A DNA stretch of 64,000 bases from Aliiroseovarius lamellibrachiae (GCF_018599245.1 NZ_JAHEVJ010000001.1:186001-250000); one strand, 5' to 3'. Shown: positions 1 through 9,711, numbered from the stretch's first letter. Translations and numbers: made by a program. Notes: generated by a model not told the origin, from the sequence alone.

Positions 1-1060
1 GGCTCATATCTGGTGCGGCCGAATGGCCCAAGCGTTCTTCGGGGGCTGATAAAACCGCCAAGGCGCGGCGTTCATTTGGCCCCAGTTTGGCAATCGGCAC
101 GCCGTTCAAAAGCACCGATCCGCTGGTCAATCGCGCCTCGCCGGACAAGGCGGCCAAAAGTTCGTCCTGACCGTTGCCCGCCACGCCACCGACACCCAGA
201 ACCTCGCCCGCGCGCACCTCAAGGCTGACGTCACGCAAATCCGTGCCAAAGGGGCTGGGGGTGTAAAGCGTGACATGATCCATCGCCAGCACAACATCAC
301 CGGGTTCAGAGGCATCACGCTCTGGCACATGCAGGGTCGTGCCCACCATCATTTCCGCCAGCTCTTTGGCCGACTTCTCGCGCGGATCACAGGTGTCGAC
401 CACCTTGCCCAACCGCAGGATCGTGGCGTGTTCACACAGCGCGCGAATTTCCTCAAGCTTGTGGGAAATATACAGGATCGCGGTGCCTTCTTGCGTTAAC
501 TTCCGCAGGGTTTCAAAAAGGATATCAACCTCTTGCGGGGTCAGGACCGAGGTCGGCTCGTCCATAATCAACAGCTTGGGATCTTGCAAAAGACAGCGAA
601 TAATCTCGACCCGTTGCCGTTCGCCCGCAGACAATTCGCCAACGATGCGATCTGGATCAAGCGGCAGGCCATAGGCTTCGCTGACCTGCCGGATCCGCGC
701 GGTGAGCTCGCGGGGTTTGGGCGGGTGGTCCATGCCAAGAGAGATGTTTTCGGCAACACTCAGCGCATCAAACAGCGAGAAATGTTGGAACACCATCGCC
801 ACACCCGCGGCCCGTGCCGCGGCCGGATTGGCAGGTTGAAACGGCGCATCTTTCAGCGTCATTGTCCCTTGATCCGGCTTCACCAGACCATAGATCATTT
901 TGACCAGCGTGGATTTCCCCGCGCCGTTTTCCCCCAAAAGCGCGTGCACCTCGCCGGGTAAGATCGAAAACGACACATTGTCATTGGCGACCACGCCCGG
1001 ATAGGCCTTGGTTAACCCCTCAAGTGTCAACAGCGCGTCTTGCGTCCGCGTCTCCTCCAT
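1..1060 (-). CDS. Nucleoside/sugar-type ABC transporter ATP-binding protein (partial, runs off the window)
   Basis: The reading frame opens at an ATG at 1060 behind an AGGGGG ribosome site and stays open to the window edge, so the C-terminus is missing. Residues 43-51 are a Walker A motif (GENGAGKST), followed by a Q-loop (VFQHFS), the signature LSAGERQRVEI, Walker B LLIMDEPTS and the H-loop ISHK. A second ATPase half begins near residue 260 (RAGEVLGVGGVAGNGQDELL). Two tandem ATPase halves with degenerate second Walker A are typical of the RbsA/MglA class, including NupO/YufO-type importers of purine nucleosides. It starts 41 bases inside the end of xdhC on the same strand, so it is probably co-transcribed with xanthine dehydrogenase and energises purine uptake. 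The substrate is inferred from context only. Confidence 0.88.
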   Translation of the reverse strand, partial: MEETRTQDALLTLEGLTKAYPGVVANDNVSFSILPGEVHALLGENGAGKSTLVKMIYGLVKPDQGTMTLKDAPFQPANPAAARAAGVAMVFQHFSLFDALSVAENISLGMDHPPKPRELTARIRQVSEAYGLPLDPDRIVGELSAGERQRVEIIRCLLQDPKLLIMDEPTSVLTPQEVDILFETLRKLTQEGTAILYISHKLEEIRALCEHATILRLGKVVDTCDPREKSAKELAEMMVGTTLHVPERDASEPGDVVLAMDHVTLYTPSPFGTDLRDVSLEVRAGEVLGVGGVAGNGQDELLAALSGEARLTSGSVLLNGVPIAKLGPNERRALAVLSAPEERLGHSAAPDMS

Positions 1061-2012
1061 CGGATGGTATCCCCCTGTGGTTTCTCGTTTTTTTTGCCGC
1101 GTCTTTAACTAACGCGGTCGCAACGCCAATCGCAATGGCTTGGGGATGTTTCCCCAGTTTCCGGTCGCCGATTGGACAGTTTATTTGGTCAATTTTAGGC
1201 AATTCATGCCCCAGCTGGGCCAAACGCGCCCGAAAACGCGCCCATTTGGTGTCAGATCCGATCAGCCCAAGCCCGCCATGCCCATGGGATAGAATCGCGT
1301 GGCACAGATCCAGATCCATGACGTGACTATAGGTCAGCACCAGGTGCTGGGCGTCTTGTGGGGCAAGCTGAACAGCATGTGCCGGGGTCGGCGCGGGCAG
1401 GATTGTCACTCCGGTCGGGACGTTTTCTGGAAAGCGGCCCGGCCCAGTGTCCACCCATGTGATCACAAATTCAGGAAGCGGGGCCAAGACGCTGATCAAC
1501 GCCCGTCCAACATGACCCGCGCCATAAATCCAAAGGGGTTTTCGCGCGGGATTGATGGGTTCAATCATCCATCCGTCAATCAATTGCGGCTCAGGTGTCT
1601 CGCCGCGATCGCGCGCGCGTTGAAGCGCCCGCTCAACTGTAAACGGGCGTTCACCACCAGCTGACCCGCGTGCAAATACAGCTTTGCGATCAATATCTTG
1701 CAGGCGTTTTTCGTCAAACACATCGCTGAACAATGTGACCGATCCACCGCAGCATTGACCAAGTGCCGGCCCCAAAGGATAGCGATCCAAATGCGAGGGC
1801 TCACCCTTATCGCTTAGCATCTTTCGGGCCTTCGCGGCGGCCTGCCATTCCAGCTCTCCACCGCCAATTGTGCCTGACTGCCCGGTTGCCCAAACAAGCA
1901 TTGCAGCCCCCACTTCGCGCGGGGCAGAGCCTTTTACGTCAGCCACAACCACCCGCACAACGCGCCTGTGATCACAAACTTCCTTGCACAAAGAGGTCAA
2001 ATCCAAACTCAT
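1020..2012 (-). CDS. xdhC: Xanthine dehydrogenase accessory protein XdhC
   Basis: 330-residue protein of the XdhC/CoxI family, which binds molybdenum cofactor, promotes its sulfuration and inserts it into xanthine dehydrogenase in the cytoplasm. Visible hallmarks are the N-terminal VKGSAPREVGAAMLV segment, GTIGGGELEW, the LGQCCGGSV cysteine motif near residues 85-95, and a C-terminal Rossmann-like part starting at LWIYGAGHVGRAL. An ATGA overlap with the stop of xdhB fixes the start at 2012; the open frame extends further upstream but that part lies inside xdhB. Translational coupling to xdhB and overlap with the ABC ATPase downstream show a single operon. Confidence 0.93.
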   Translation of the reverse strand: MSLDLTSLCKEVCDHRRVVRVVVADVKGSAPREVGAAMLVWATGQSGTIGGGELEWQAAAKARKMLSDKGEPSHLDRYPLGPALGQCCGGSVTLFSDVFDEKRLQDIDRKAVFARGSAGGERPFTVERALQRARDRGETPEPQLIDGWMIEPINPARKPLWIYGAGHVGRALISVLAPLPEFVITWVDTGPGRFPENVPTGVTILPAPTPAHAVQLAPQDAQHLVLTYSHVMDLDLCHAILSHGHGGLGLIGSDTKWARFRARLAQLGHELPKIDQINCPIGDRKLGKHPQAIAIGVATALVKDAAKKTRNHRGIPSDGGDADARRAVDT

Positions 2013-4285
2013 GCGCTGCGCACCCGATCCACCGAAGCCAAAACCTCTTCTGACGTCGCTGGCGCATTCAGATCGTGAAACCCATCCCCGCAGGCCGAAA
2101 TCGCATCCGCCAGCGCAAGCCACGCGGAAATGCCCAGCATAAAGGGCGGCTCGCCCACCGCTTTGGACCGACCAACAGTGTCTTCGGAATTGGGTTTGTT
2201 CCAAAGATCCACATTAAAAATGCGCGGACGATCAGAACTTGCCGGGATTTTATAGGTTGAGGGCGCGTGGGTGCGCAGGCGGCCCGCGTCATCCCACACC
2301 AATTCTTCTGTCGTCAGCCAACCGGCCCCTTGCACAAAGGCCCCCTCGACCTGACCAACATCCAGCGCCGGGTTCAAACTGTTCCCGGTGTCGTGGATAA
2401 TATCCGTGCGCAAAATGCGATTTTCCCCGGTCAATGTGTCGATCACCACCTCGCAAAGCGCGACCCCATGGGCGAAGTAAAGGAATGGTCGCCCACGTCC
2501 TTTGATGCGATCCCAAGTGATTTTCGGCGTTTTGTAAAACCCGGTGGATGACAGGCTGATCCGAGCAAAATACGCCTGCCCGGCGGCCTCGGCGAACGAG
2601 ATCGGGGGGTGCCCCGCCGCTTGCACCTGCCCGCCAGAAAAGACCACGTCGCCCGGTGCCACGCGCCAGCTTTCGGCCAAATGCGTGCTGATCCGCTCGC
2701 GGATTGTTTCACACGCCGCTTTCACCGCCATGCCGTTTAAATCCGACCCGGAAGAGGCCGCCGTGGCCGAGGTATTGGGCACTTTTGCGGTGTCGGTTGC
2801 GGTGATTTTCACCACGTTCATATCGACGGCAAATACGGATGCGGCCACCTGCGCGACCTTTTGAAACAGGCCCTGGCCCATTTCCGTGCCGCCGTGATTC
2901 AGGTGAATGGAGCCGTCCTGATAGACATGCACCAACGCCCCCGCCTGGTTCAAGTGGGTGAGCGTGAAGCTGATGCCAAATTTGACCGGCGAAAACCCAA
3001 GCCCCCGTTTCAGGACCGGATTTTCCGCGTTAAAGGCATCCACTTCTGCGCGTCGTTTGCTGAATTCTGCCCGGGTCAAAAGCGCGTCACACATGTCGGG
3101 AATGTGGAAGCCTTCGATTTCTTGTCCGTAATGGGTCGTCTGCCCGTCGGCATAGAAATTCACCCGACGCACCTCAATCGGATCAAGGCCGCGATCACGC
3201 GCAATATGCTCTAAGATCCGTTCAATCCCAAGCACGCCTTGCGGCCCGCCAAAGCCGCGATAGGCGGTGGCGGATTGGGTGTTGGTCTTTAAGCGATGGC
3301 TGGTTATCTCAACGTTTTCAAGGAAATATGCATTATCTGCATGCAGCATGGCACGGTCCGCGACCGGCAGCGACAAATCCTGCGCCCAGCCACAGCGGGC
3401 AAATTGCGTGACCTCAAGCCCCAACAGTTTCCCGGCCGCATCCACGCCCGCGCGGTAAGCGATACGGAAATCGTGGCGCTTGCCGGTGATCACCATATCG
3501 TCGTCGCGATCATAGCGCATTTTGCACGGTTTTCCGGTCTGGCGCGCGGCAATGGCACAGGCCACGGCAAGCGCATTGCCCTGACTTTCCTTGCCGCCAA
3601 AGCCGCCGCCCATCCGCCGGGTTTCGACGCGAACCGCATGCATCGGCAGGCCAATCGCATGGGCCACTTTGTGCTGAATTTCCGACGGGTGCTGGGTTGA
3701 AGAATGCACCAACATCTCACCATCTTCGCCGGGCAAGGCCATCGCGGCCTGACCTTCGAGATAGAAGTGTTCCTGCCCGCCCATTTCAAACTGACCTTCG
3801 ATCAGATGTGGCGCGGAGGTGAGCGCGTCCTTTGCCTTGCCGCGTGACCAGATCACCGGGCCGCCCTCAAACCGGCTGTCCGCCTCCATCGCCTGATCAA
3901 TGGTCAGAACGGCGGGTTTTTCCGCGATGTCGATCTTGCCCAAACGGGCGGCTTTGCGGGCCGCGAGGTGGCTGGTTGCGACCACCAAAAAGATCGGCTG
4001 GCCCACGTAATGAACGCTTCCGGTGGACAGAAGGGGTTCGTCATGGGCGGCGGGCGAGACGTCGTTTTCAAAGGGGACATCTTCGGCCGTCAACACTGTG
4101 ATCACACCCGGTGCGTTGCGCACGGCGGACAGATCCATCGCCGTGATTTCGCCGTGGGCGACGTCTGATAGACCAAAGGCCAAATGCAACGTGCCGGTCG
4201 GGGTCGGGATGTCATCCACATAGCGCGCAGCCCCTGTGACATGCAGGTGGGCGGTGTCGTGGGGAAGGGGTTTTCCGATGCTCAT
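2009..4285 (-). CDS. xdhB: Xanthine dehydrogenase large (molybdopterin) subunit XdhB
   Basis: 758-residue molybdenum hydroxylase subunit that oxidises hypoxanthine to xanthine and xanthine to urate together with XdhA. Recognisable segments in order: GAARYVDDIP near the start, QEHFYLEGQ (glutamate of the active-site region), RRMGGGFGGKE, TAYRGFGGPQG (substrate arginine loop), GTEMGQGLFQKV, and near the C-terminus GEPPFMLG, which carries the catalytic glutamate in the Rhodobacter capsulatus enzyme. Length is close to the R. capsulatus subunit. The start at 4285 overlaps the xdhA stop by four bases (ATGA); an in-frame extension upstream lies inside xdhA and is rejected. Confidence 0.95.
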   Translation of the reverse strand: MSIGKPLPHDTAHLHVTGAARYVDDIPTPTGTLHLAFGLSDVAHGEITAMDLSAVRNAPGVITVLTAEDVPFENDVSPAAHDEPLLSTGSVHYVGQPIFLVVATSHLAARKAARLGKIDIAEKPAVLTIDQAMEADSRFEGGPVIWSRGKAKDALTSAPHLIEGQFEMGGQEHFYLEGQAAMALPGEDGEMLVHSSTQHPSEIQHKVAHAIGLPMHAVRVETRRMGGGFGGKESQGNALAVACAIAARQTGKPCKMRYDRDDDMVITGKRHDFRIAYRAGVDAAGKLLGLEVTQFARCGWAQDLSLPVADRAMLHADNAYFLENVEITSHRLKTNTQSATAYRGFGGPQGVLGIERILEHIARDRGLDPIEVRRVNFYADGQTTHYGQEIEGFHIPDMCDALLTRAEFSKRRAEVDAFNAENPVLKRGLGFSPVKFGISFTLTHLNQAGALVHVYQDGSIHLNHGGTEMGQGLFQKVAQVAASVFAVDMNVVKITATDTAKVPNTSATAASSGSDLNGMAVKAACETIRERISTHLAESWRVAPGDVVFSGGQVQAAGHPPISFAEAAGQAYFARISLSSTGFYKTPKITWDRIKGRGRPFLYFAHGVALCEVVIDTLTGENRILRTDIIHDTGNSLNPALDVGQVEGAFVQGAGWLTTEELVWDDAGRLRTHAPSTYKIPASSDRPRIFNVDLWNKPNSEDTVGRSKAVGEPPFMLGISAWLALADAISACGDGFHDLNAPATSEEVLASVDRVRSA

Positions 4286-5667
4286 GACGACACCTCCAGC
4301 ACATTTGTGGCGCTGCCTTGGCTGTCTTCGAACGCACGGATCAGCATGTTTTGCGCGACCTTCAGGCGATATGCGGCACTGGCGCGCATGTCGCTCATGG
4401 GGGTGTAATCCGTGGCAAACGCGGGCAGGGTGGCAATGATCGTTTCGCGTGTCCAAGGCTGGCCGGTTAGGGCGGCTTCGACAGATTTCGCGCGCTGCGG
4501 GGTGCCTGCCATGCCGCCAAATGCGATGCGGGAATTTGTGATCACACCGTCCGTGACCGCAATGTTAAAGGCCCCCAGCACGGCGGAAATATCCTGATCA
4601 AAGCGTTTTGACAGTTTGTAAACGCGCAGCGTGTCTGGCGTATGGGGTGCGCGCGGGACCGTGATGCTTTCGACGAACTCCCCCGCCACACGGTCTTGTT
4701 TGCCGTAGGCGATAAAGAAATCCTCAAGCGCGATGGTGCGGCGGGTGTCGCCGTGACGCAGCGTGATGTCCGCCCCAAGCGCAATCAACGGCGGCGGGGC
4801 GTCCCCTATGGGGGAGCCATTGGCGATATTGCCGCCCAAAGTGGCCGCGTTGCGCACTTGGGTTGACGCAAACCGACGCAGCATCTCAGCGAAATGCGGG
4901 TGCTGGTCTGCCATCAACTTACGGGTGCGTTCAAGGCTGACACCTGCGCCAATGGTGAGGGCGTCATCCGTGATGTCGATGTTTTGCAAGTCCTTGACAC
5001 CGCTTAGGAAAATCACCGGATTCAGATCGCGCAGCTGCTTGGTCGCCCAAAGGCCCACATCAGTGGCGCCCGCGATCAATGTGGCATCGGGGGTCGCAAG
5101 ATAAGCTGCGGCCAAAGCGTCAGAGCTCTCGGGGCGCATGGCATCTGCGGTCGGATCTGGGATCGTGACCTTTGGCACGCCAAACCCATCCGGGATCGGC
5201 ATTTTCCACGCCTTCTCGGCGGCGCGAATGATCGGCGCATAGCCCGTACAGCGGCACAGGTTTCCCGCCAAGATATCGTCGTGATTGCGGTCCCCGGTCA
5301 GATGAGATGTGGCCAAAGACATCACGATGCCGGGGGTGCAAAATCCGCATTGTGACCCATGTTCTTCGATCATGGCGGCCTGTACAGGATGAAGCGCCAG
5401 CCCGTCGTCCGTCTTGCGCGCCACGCCCTCAACCGTGGTCAGGGATTTGCCATCCAACTGCCCCATGAAAAGGATGCATGCGTTCACCGCGCGCGCACCC
5501 GCTTCGTCGGCGATCATCACCGTGCAGGCCCCGCAATCGCCTTCGTTGCAGCCTTCTTTTGTGCCGGTCAGTCCTTGTGTTTCGCGCAGCCAATCCAGTG
5601 CCGATTGTGTCGGGTTCACCTCCGACACATGCACGCTCTCTCCGTTCAGAAGAAAGGTGATATCCAT
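4282..5667 (-). CDS. xdhA: Xanthine dehydrogenase small subunit XdhA (2Fe-2S and FAD)
   Basis: 461-residue electron-transfer subunit, the usual size for the bacterial two-subunit enzyme. The plant-type ferredoxin domain has Cys40, Cys45 and Cys48 in EGCNEGDCGACTV; a second 2Fe-2S domain carries CGFCTPG and LCRCTGY. From about residue 190 follows the FAD-binding domain, with LIAGATDVGLW and the region ATLGGNIANGSPIGD that contacts FAD. It is the first gene of the operon xdhA-xdhB-xdhC-ABC ATPase. The 220-base gap to the divergent dnaE must hold its promoter. Confidence 0.95.
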   Translation of the reverse strand: MDITFLLNGESVHVSEVNPTQSALDWLRETQGLTGTKEGCNEGDCGACTVMIADEAGARAVNACILFMGQLDGKSLTTVEGVARKTDDGLALHPVQAAMIEEHGSQCGFCTPGIVMSLATSHLTGDRNHDDILAGNLCRCTGYAPIIRAAEKAWKMPIPDGFGVPKVTIPDPTADAMRPESSDALAAAYLATPDATLIAGATDVGLWATKQLRDLNPVIFLSGVKDLQNIDITDDALTIGAGVSLERTRKLMADQHPHFAEMLRRFASTQVRNAATLGGNIANGSPIGDAPPPLIALGADITLRHGDTRRTIALEDFFIAYGKQDRVAGEFVESITVPRAPHTPDTLRVYKLSKRFDQDISAVLGAFNIAVTDGVITNSRIAFGGMAGTPQRAKSVEAALTGQPWTRETIIATLPAFATDYTPMSDMRASAAYRLKVAQNMLIRAFEDSQGSATNVLEVSS

Positions 5668-5745
5668 GGAAAAATCCTGCCGCGTTACTTTTGTGTGACC
5701 CCATTTGGCGCGCCCTCGATGCGACGTAGAAGGCGAGCGGGGAGA

Positions 5746-5755
5746 TTGTTAACAA
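5746..5755. promoter_or_regulatory. Perfect 10-base palindrome between xdhA and dnaE, possible operator
   Basis: TTGTTAACAA is a perfect inverted repeat 79 bases upstream of the xdhA start codon, in the shared upstream region with dnaE. The GT..AC core resembles half-sites used by GntR-family repressors, but ten bases are not rare enough to be decisive and no regulator gene lies nearby. The rest of the 5668-5887 gap shows no promoter I would name with confidence. Confidence 0.25.
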
Positions 5756-5887
5756 GCTAAGCCGAGTTGCGCGGATCTGGCAAGGGATTCTTGAAAAACT
5801 GCGGAGACATCGGCAGGGATGGCAAATTCTGAGCGCGGCATACCGATCTGACTTTCGCATTTTGGGCGGGGCTTGTAGGGTCGCGGG

Positions 5888-8800
5888 ATGACAGATCAAC
5901 CTCGATTCATCCACCTTCGCACCCACACGCAATATTCCTTGCTAGAGGGCGCGGTGCCCGTGAAAAAGCTTCCCGGTCTTTGCGCCGATATGGGCATGCC
6001 AGCGGTGGCGATGACCGACACCAACAACATGTTCGCCGCGTTGGAGTTTTCTGAAACGGCGGCCGGCGCAGGGGTGCAGCCCATCATCGGCTGTCAGGTG
6101 GACATCGCGTTTGAGATTGCCGCCCCCGGCGAAAAACCCCGCAACCCCGCGCCGATGGTGTTTCTGGCACAGAACGAGACCGGGTATGAGAACCTGATGA
6201 AGCTGAACTCCTGCCTGTACCTCGACAAGGGCGGCGACACGATTCAGGTGCAATTGGACGAGCTGGAGCAGTATTGCGAGGGGGTGATTTGCCTGACCGG
6301 CGGGGCCGAGGGGCCGGTGGGCAAGCTGTTGCAATCGGGCCACCGCGACAAAGCAGAAGCCCTGATGACACGCCTGCACCGTGCCTTTGGCGACCGTCTG
6401 TATATTGAACTGCAACGCCATCCGGGCGAAGGCGGCCAACCCACGACAGGCGAACGCGCATCGGAACGCGGCTTTGTCGAAATGGCCTATGCGATGGGCA
6501 TCCCCTTGGTGGCGACCAACGACGCGTATTTCCCGAAAACCGAGCTTTACGAGGCCCATGACGCGCTCATCTGCATCAAAGAAGGCGCTTATGTGGATCA
6601 GGCCGGCGGCCGCCGTCGCCTGACCCCGCAGCACTATTTTAAAAGCCCACAGGAAATGATCACGCTGTTTGCGGACCTTCCAGAAGCGATTGATAATACA
6701 GTGGAAATTGCACGCCGTTGTGCGTTCAAGGCCTATAAACGCGACCCGATCCTGCCGAAATTCGCCGATGATGAGGTGGCCGAGCTGCGCCGCCAGGCCA
6801 ACGAAGGGCTGCAAGCGCGCCTCGCGGTGATCCCTCATGCGGTCAGTGTCGAAGAATACCAAAAACGCTTGGATTTTGAGCTTGATATCATCGAGGGCAT
6901 GGGGTTTCCCGGTTACTTCCTGATTGTGGCCGACTTTATCCACTGGGGCAAAGAACAGGGCATTCCGGTGGGGCCGGGCCGGGGGTCTGGTGCGGGGTCG
7001 CTGGTCGCCTATGCGCTGACCATCACCGACCTTGATCCGTTGCGGTATTCTTTGCTGTTTGAACGGTTCCTCAACCCCGAACGGGTGTCGATGCCCGATT
7101 TCGACATCGACTTTTGCATGGATCGCCGGGAAGAGGTGATCCGCTATGTGCAGGCGAAATATGGCCGCGACAAAGTGGGGCAGATCATCACCTTTGGGGC
7201 GCTTCTGTCAAAAGCCGCCGTGCGCGATGTGGGGCGAGTTCTTCAGATGCCTTATGGTCAGGTCGACCGTCTGTCGAAACTGATCCCGGTGGAGGGGGTA
7301 AAACCCGTATCCATCAAAGAAGCGCTGGATCAGGAACCGCGTCTGCGCGAAGAGGCCCGGTCAGAAGAGGTGGTGGAGCGGCTTTTGAATTACGGCCAAC
7401 AGGTCGAAGGGCTCTTGCGAAACGCCTCAACCCACGCCGCCGGTGTGGTGATCGGCGACCGCCCCCTTGATGCGCTGGTGCCGCTTTATCAAGACCCGCG
7501 ATCCGACATGCCCGCCACCCAGTTCAACATGAAATGGGTCGAGCAGGCAGGGCTGGTGAAGTTTGACTTTCTGGGCCTGAAAACCCTTACCGTTATTCAA
7601 AACGCAGTGGATCTGATCAAAGGGCAGGGGCGTGACATTCACACCGGCCCCGATGGCACGCATTTGTATGATCCGCCCGAGGGTGCGGTGAATGAGATTA
7701 ACGCCATTCCGCTGGATGATGAGGCGACTTACAAGCTTTATGCCTCTGCCAAAACGGTTGCGGTGTTTCAGGTGGAAAGCTCGGGCATGATGGACGCGCT
7801 TCGGCGCATGAAACCCAACTGTATCGAGGATATCGTGGCGCTGGTGGCGCTGTATCGCCCCGGCCCGATGGAGAATATTCCCACCTATTGCGAGGTCAAA
7901 AATGGCCTGAAAGAAATCGAATCCGTTCATCCGCTGATTGATCATATCCTTGAGGAAACTCAAGGGATTATCGTTTACCAAGAACAGGTGATGCAGATCG
8001 CTCAGGTGATGGCGGGATACTCATTGGGGGGCGCGGATCTGTTGCGCCGGGCCATGGGTAAAAAGATCAAAGAGGCGATGGACGCCGAGCGGCCCAAGTT
8101 TGAAAAGGGGGCTGCCGAAAACGGGGTGCCTGCCAAGAAGGCGTCAGAGGTTTTTGACCTTCTTGAGAAGTTCGCGAACTACGGCTTTAACAAATCCCAC
8201 GCGGCGGCCTATGCGGTGGTGTCTTACCAAACCGGCTGGCTCAAGGCGAACCATCCGGTGGAGTTTATGGCCGGGGTCATGAACTGCGATATCCACCTGA
8301 CCGACAAGCTGTCGGTTTACGCCGAAGAGGTGCGCCGCGGGTTGGATATAGAGATCATCCCGCCCTGTGTGAACCGATCACTTGCGACGTTTTCCGTGAA
8401 AGACGGCGCGGTGGTCTATGCGCTGGGCGCACTGAAAAACGTGGGCGCCGAGGCGATGCAGCTGGTGGTCGAAGGGCGCAAAGTTGACGGCATCGATAAG
8501 CCCTTTGCCACGCTTTATGATTTCGCCCGCCGGGTCGATCTGAAACGGGTTGGCAAACGCCCGATGGAGATGCTGGCGCGCGCCGGTGCCTTTGATCAGC
8601 TTGACCCCAACCGCCGCCGTGTCTTTGACGCGCTCGACGGTTTGGTCAGCTATTCCGGCGCGATATTTGAACAGCGCGCCTCAAACCAAGTGTCCCTGTT
8701 TGGCGAAGCGGGCGACGACCTGCCCGAACCGAAAATACCCCCGGTAAACGATTGGCTGCCCAACGAACGGCTGGCCGAAGAGCATAAGGCGATTGGGTTT

Positions 8801-9409
8801 TATCTGTCCGGTCACCCGCTTGATGACTATCTGCCTGCGCTAAAACGCAAGGGCGTGATGACTTTGCAAGAACTGCATGAAAAAGCCGAACGTAACGGGG
8901 CCGTTGTGGGCAAAGTGGCGGTGATTGTCGGCGGGTTGCAGCAACGAAAATCCAGCCGTGGCAATCAGTTTTACCGCATGAACATCTCGGACCCCACCGG
9001 GCAAGTCTCGGGCATGGCGCTCTTTACCGATGATTTTGACAGTTGCCGCAAGGTGTTTGAAGAAACGCTGCAGGTGGTGATGACGCTGGAAGGGCGCTTT
9101 AACGAGGGGCAGTTTGACCCGATCGCGCGCTCGGTCGCGCCCATTGATGCGGTTGTCGCGGATGCGGGCGGCATGGCGCTTAAGATCTACCTCGATGAAC
9201 CCGGCGTCGTCGGGCTGGTCGCCAACCTCTTGCGCGAAGCGGCCGAGGCGGCCAAAGGCGTGCGCCCGGGCGAAGTGTCCGTCTGTTTGATGGATCCGAC
9301 CCTGCCCGGCGAGGTGGAGATGACCTTGGGCCAGTCTTATCCGCTCAACCCACAAATCAAAGGCGCGCTAAAGTCATTGGACGGCGTGATTGACGTGGAA
9401 GAGGTGTGA
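5888..9409 (+). CDS. dnaE: DNA polymerase III alpha subunit, replicative
   Basis: 1173-residue catalytic subunit of the replicative polymerase. The N-terminal PHP domain starts HLRTHTQYSLLEGA; the polymerase palm carries the aspartates of PDFDIDF near residue 402, preceded by GPGRGSGAGSLVAY. YRPGPMENIP and the NYGFNKSHAAAYAVVSYQT segment are family landmarks, and the C-terminus has the OB-fold region (KVAVIVGGLQQRKS...). Length and the presence of a full beta-clamp/OB region match the housekeeping DnaE rather than the mutagenic ImuC/DnaE2 type. It stands alone, divergent from xdhA and convergent with slyX. Confidence 0.97.
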   Translation: MTDQPRFIHLRTHTQYSLLEGAVPVKKLPGLCADMGMPAVAMTDTNNMFAALEFSETAAGAGVQPIIGCQVDIAFEIAAPGEKPRNPAPMVFLAQNETGYENLMKLNSCLYLDKGGDTIQVQLDELEQYCEGVICLTGGAEGPVGKLLQSGHRDKAEALMTRLHRAFGDRLYIELQRHPGEGGQPTTGERASERGFVEMAYAMGIPLVATNDAYFPKTELYEAHDALICIKEGAYVDQAGGRRRLTPQHYFKSPQEMITLFADLPEAIDNTVEIARRCAFKAYKRDPILPKFADDEVAELRRQANEGLQARLAVIPHAVSVEEYQKRLDFELDIIEGMGFPGYFLIVADFIHWGKEQGIPVGPGRGSGAGSLVAYALTITDLDPLRYSLLFERFLNPERVSMPDFDIDFCMDRREEVIRYVQAKYGRDKVGQIITFGALLSKAAVRDVGRVLQMPYGQVDRLSKLIPVEGVKPVSIKEALDQEPRLREEARSEEVVERLLNYGQQVEGLLRNASTHAAGVVIGDRPLDALVPLYQDPRSDMPATQFNMKWVEQAGLVKFDFLGLKTLTVIQNAVDLIKGQGRDIHTGPDGTHLYDPPEGAVNEINAIPLDDEATYKLYASAKTVAVFQVESSGMMDALRRMKPNCIEDIVALVALYRPGPMENIPTYCEVKNGLKEIESVHPLIDHILEETQGIIVYQEQVMQIAQVMAGYSLGGADLLRRAMGKKIKEAMDAERPKFEKGAAENGVPAKKASEVFDLLEKFANYGFNKSHAAAYAVVSYQTGWLKANHPVEFMAGVMNCDIHLTDKLSVYAEEVRRGLDIEIIPPCVNRSLATFSVKDGAVVYALGALKNVGAEAMQLVVEGRKVDGIDKPFATLYDFARRVDLKRVGKRPMEMLARAGAFDQLDPNRRRVFDALDGLVSYSGAIFEQRASNQVSLFGEAGDDLPEPKIPPVNDWLPNERLAEEHKAIGFYLSGHPLDDYLPALKRKGVMTLQELHEKAERNGAVVGKVAVIVGGLQQRKSSRGNQFYRMNISDPTGQVSGMALFTDDFDSCRKVFEETLQVVMTLEGRFNEGQFDPIARSVAPIDAVVADAGGMALKIYLDEPGVVGLVANLLREAAEAAKGVRPGEVSVCLMDPTLPGEVEMTLGQSYPLNPQIKGALKSLDGVIDVEEV

Positions 9410-9439
9410 CGCGCCCTCTTCCTCTTTCTATAAATATCC
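9410..9439 (-). repeat. 3'-end intergenic element, copy 1
   Basis: Read on the minus strand this is GGATATTTATAGAAAGAGG followed by AAGAGGGCGCG, closely matching the core of the copy at 54037-54078. It lies just downstream of slyX in the direction of slyX transcription, in the 59-base gap where dnaE and slyX converge. This copy lacks an obvious upstream hairpin. Confidence 0.6.
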
Positions 9440-9468
9440 AAAATCCAACATAACCGCTGGCGAAAGGG

Positions 9469-9678
9469 TCAATAATGCGGCGGACGCTCGTCGCCGACGA
9501 TGATCCCGCCCGTACCGCCCGCCTCGCGCTGGGCTTCGCGTTCCATCAGCATCTGAATGCGGTGCTGTGCGGTGGCCAATTCCACGTCCTGACGGGCAAT
9601 CACATCGGACAATTCCTCGACCACTTTTGACAAGTGTGCGACGGCTTCTTCTAGCTGGGTGATGCGTTCCTGCGACAT
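9469..9678 (-). CDS. slyX: SlyX family protein
   Basis: 69-residue protein matching SlyX: a single predicted coiled coil (RITQLEEAVAHLSKVVEELS and onward) ending in the conserved RPPHY tail. SlyX function is not established; the family is named from linkage to the FKBP-type isomerase slyD in E. coli. It converges with dnaE and is divergent from the small secreted SH3 protein gene; the hisS-hisZ-hisG operon lies beyond that gene. Confidence 0.9.
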   Translation of the reverse strand: MSQERITQLEEAVAHLSKVVEELSDVIARQDVELATAQHRIQMLMEREAQREAGGTGGIIVGDERPPHY

Positions 9679-9699
9679 GTGGCCCTGATAGCCCCTTTG

Positions 9700-9711
9700 T
9701 GATCTATATCA
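9700..9711. promoter_or_regulatory. FNR/CRP-like inverted repeat, candidate site
   Basis: TGATCTATATCA has TGAT-N4-ATCA half-sites like the core of FNR-family operators (TTGAT-N4-ATCAA), but the two outer bases do not fit. It sits between slyX and the secreted SH3 protein gene, 50 bases before the start codon of the latter. Low confidence. Confidence 0.25.

Noticed and set aside
5942-6943. 333-residue open frame antisense to dnaE
   Set aside because: Inside the conserved PHP and palm parts of dnaE; no family resemblance.
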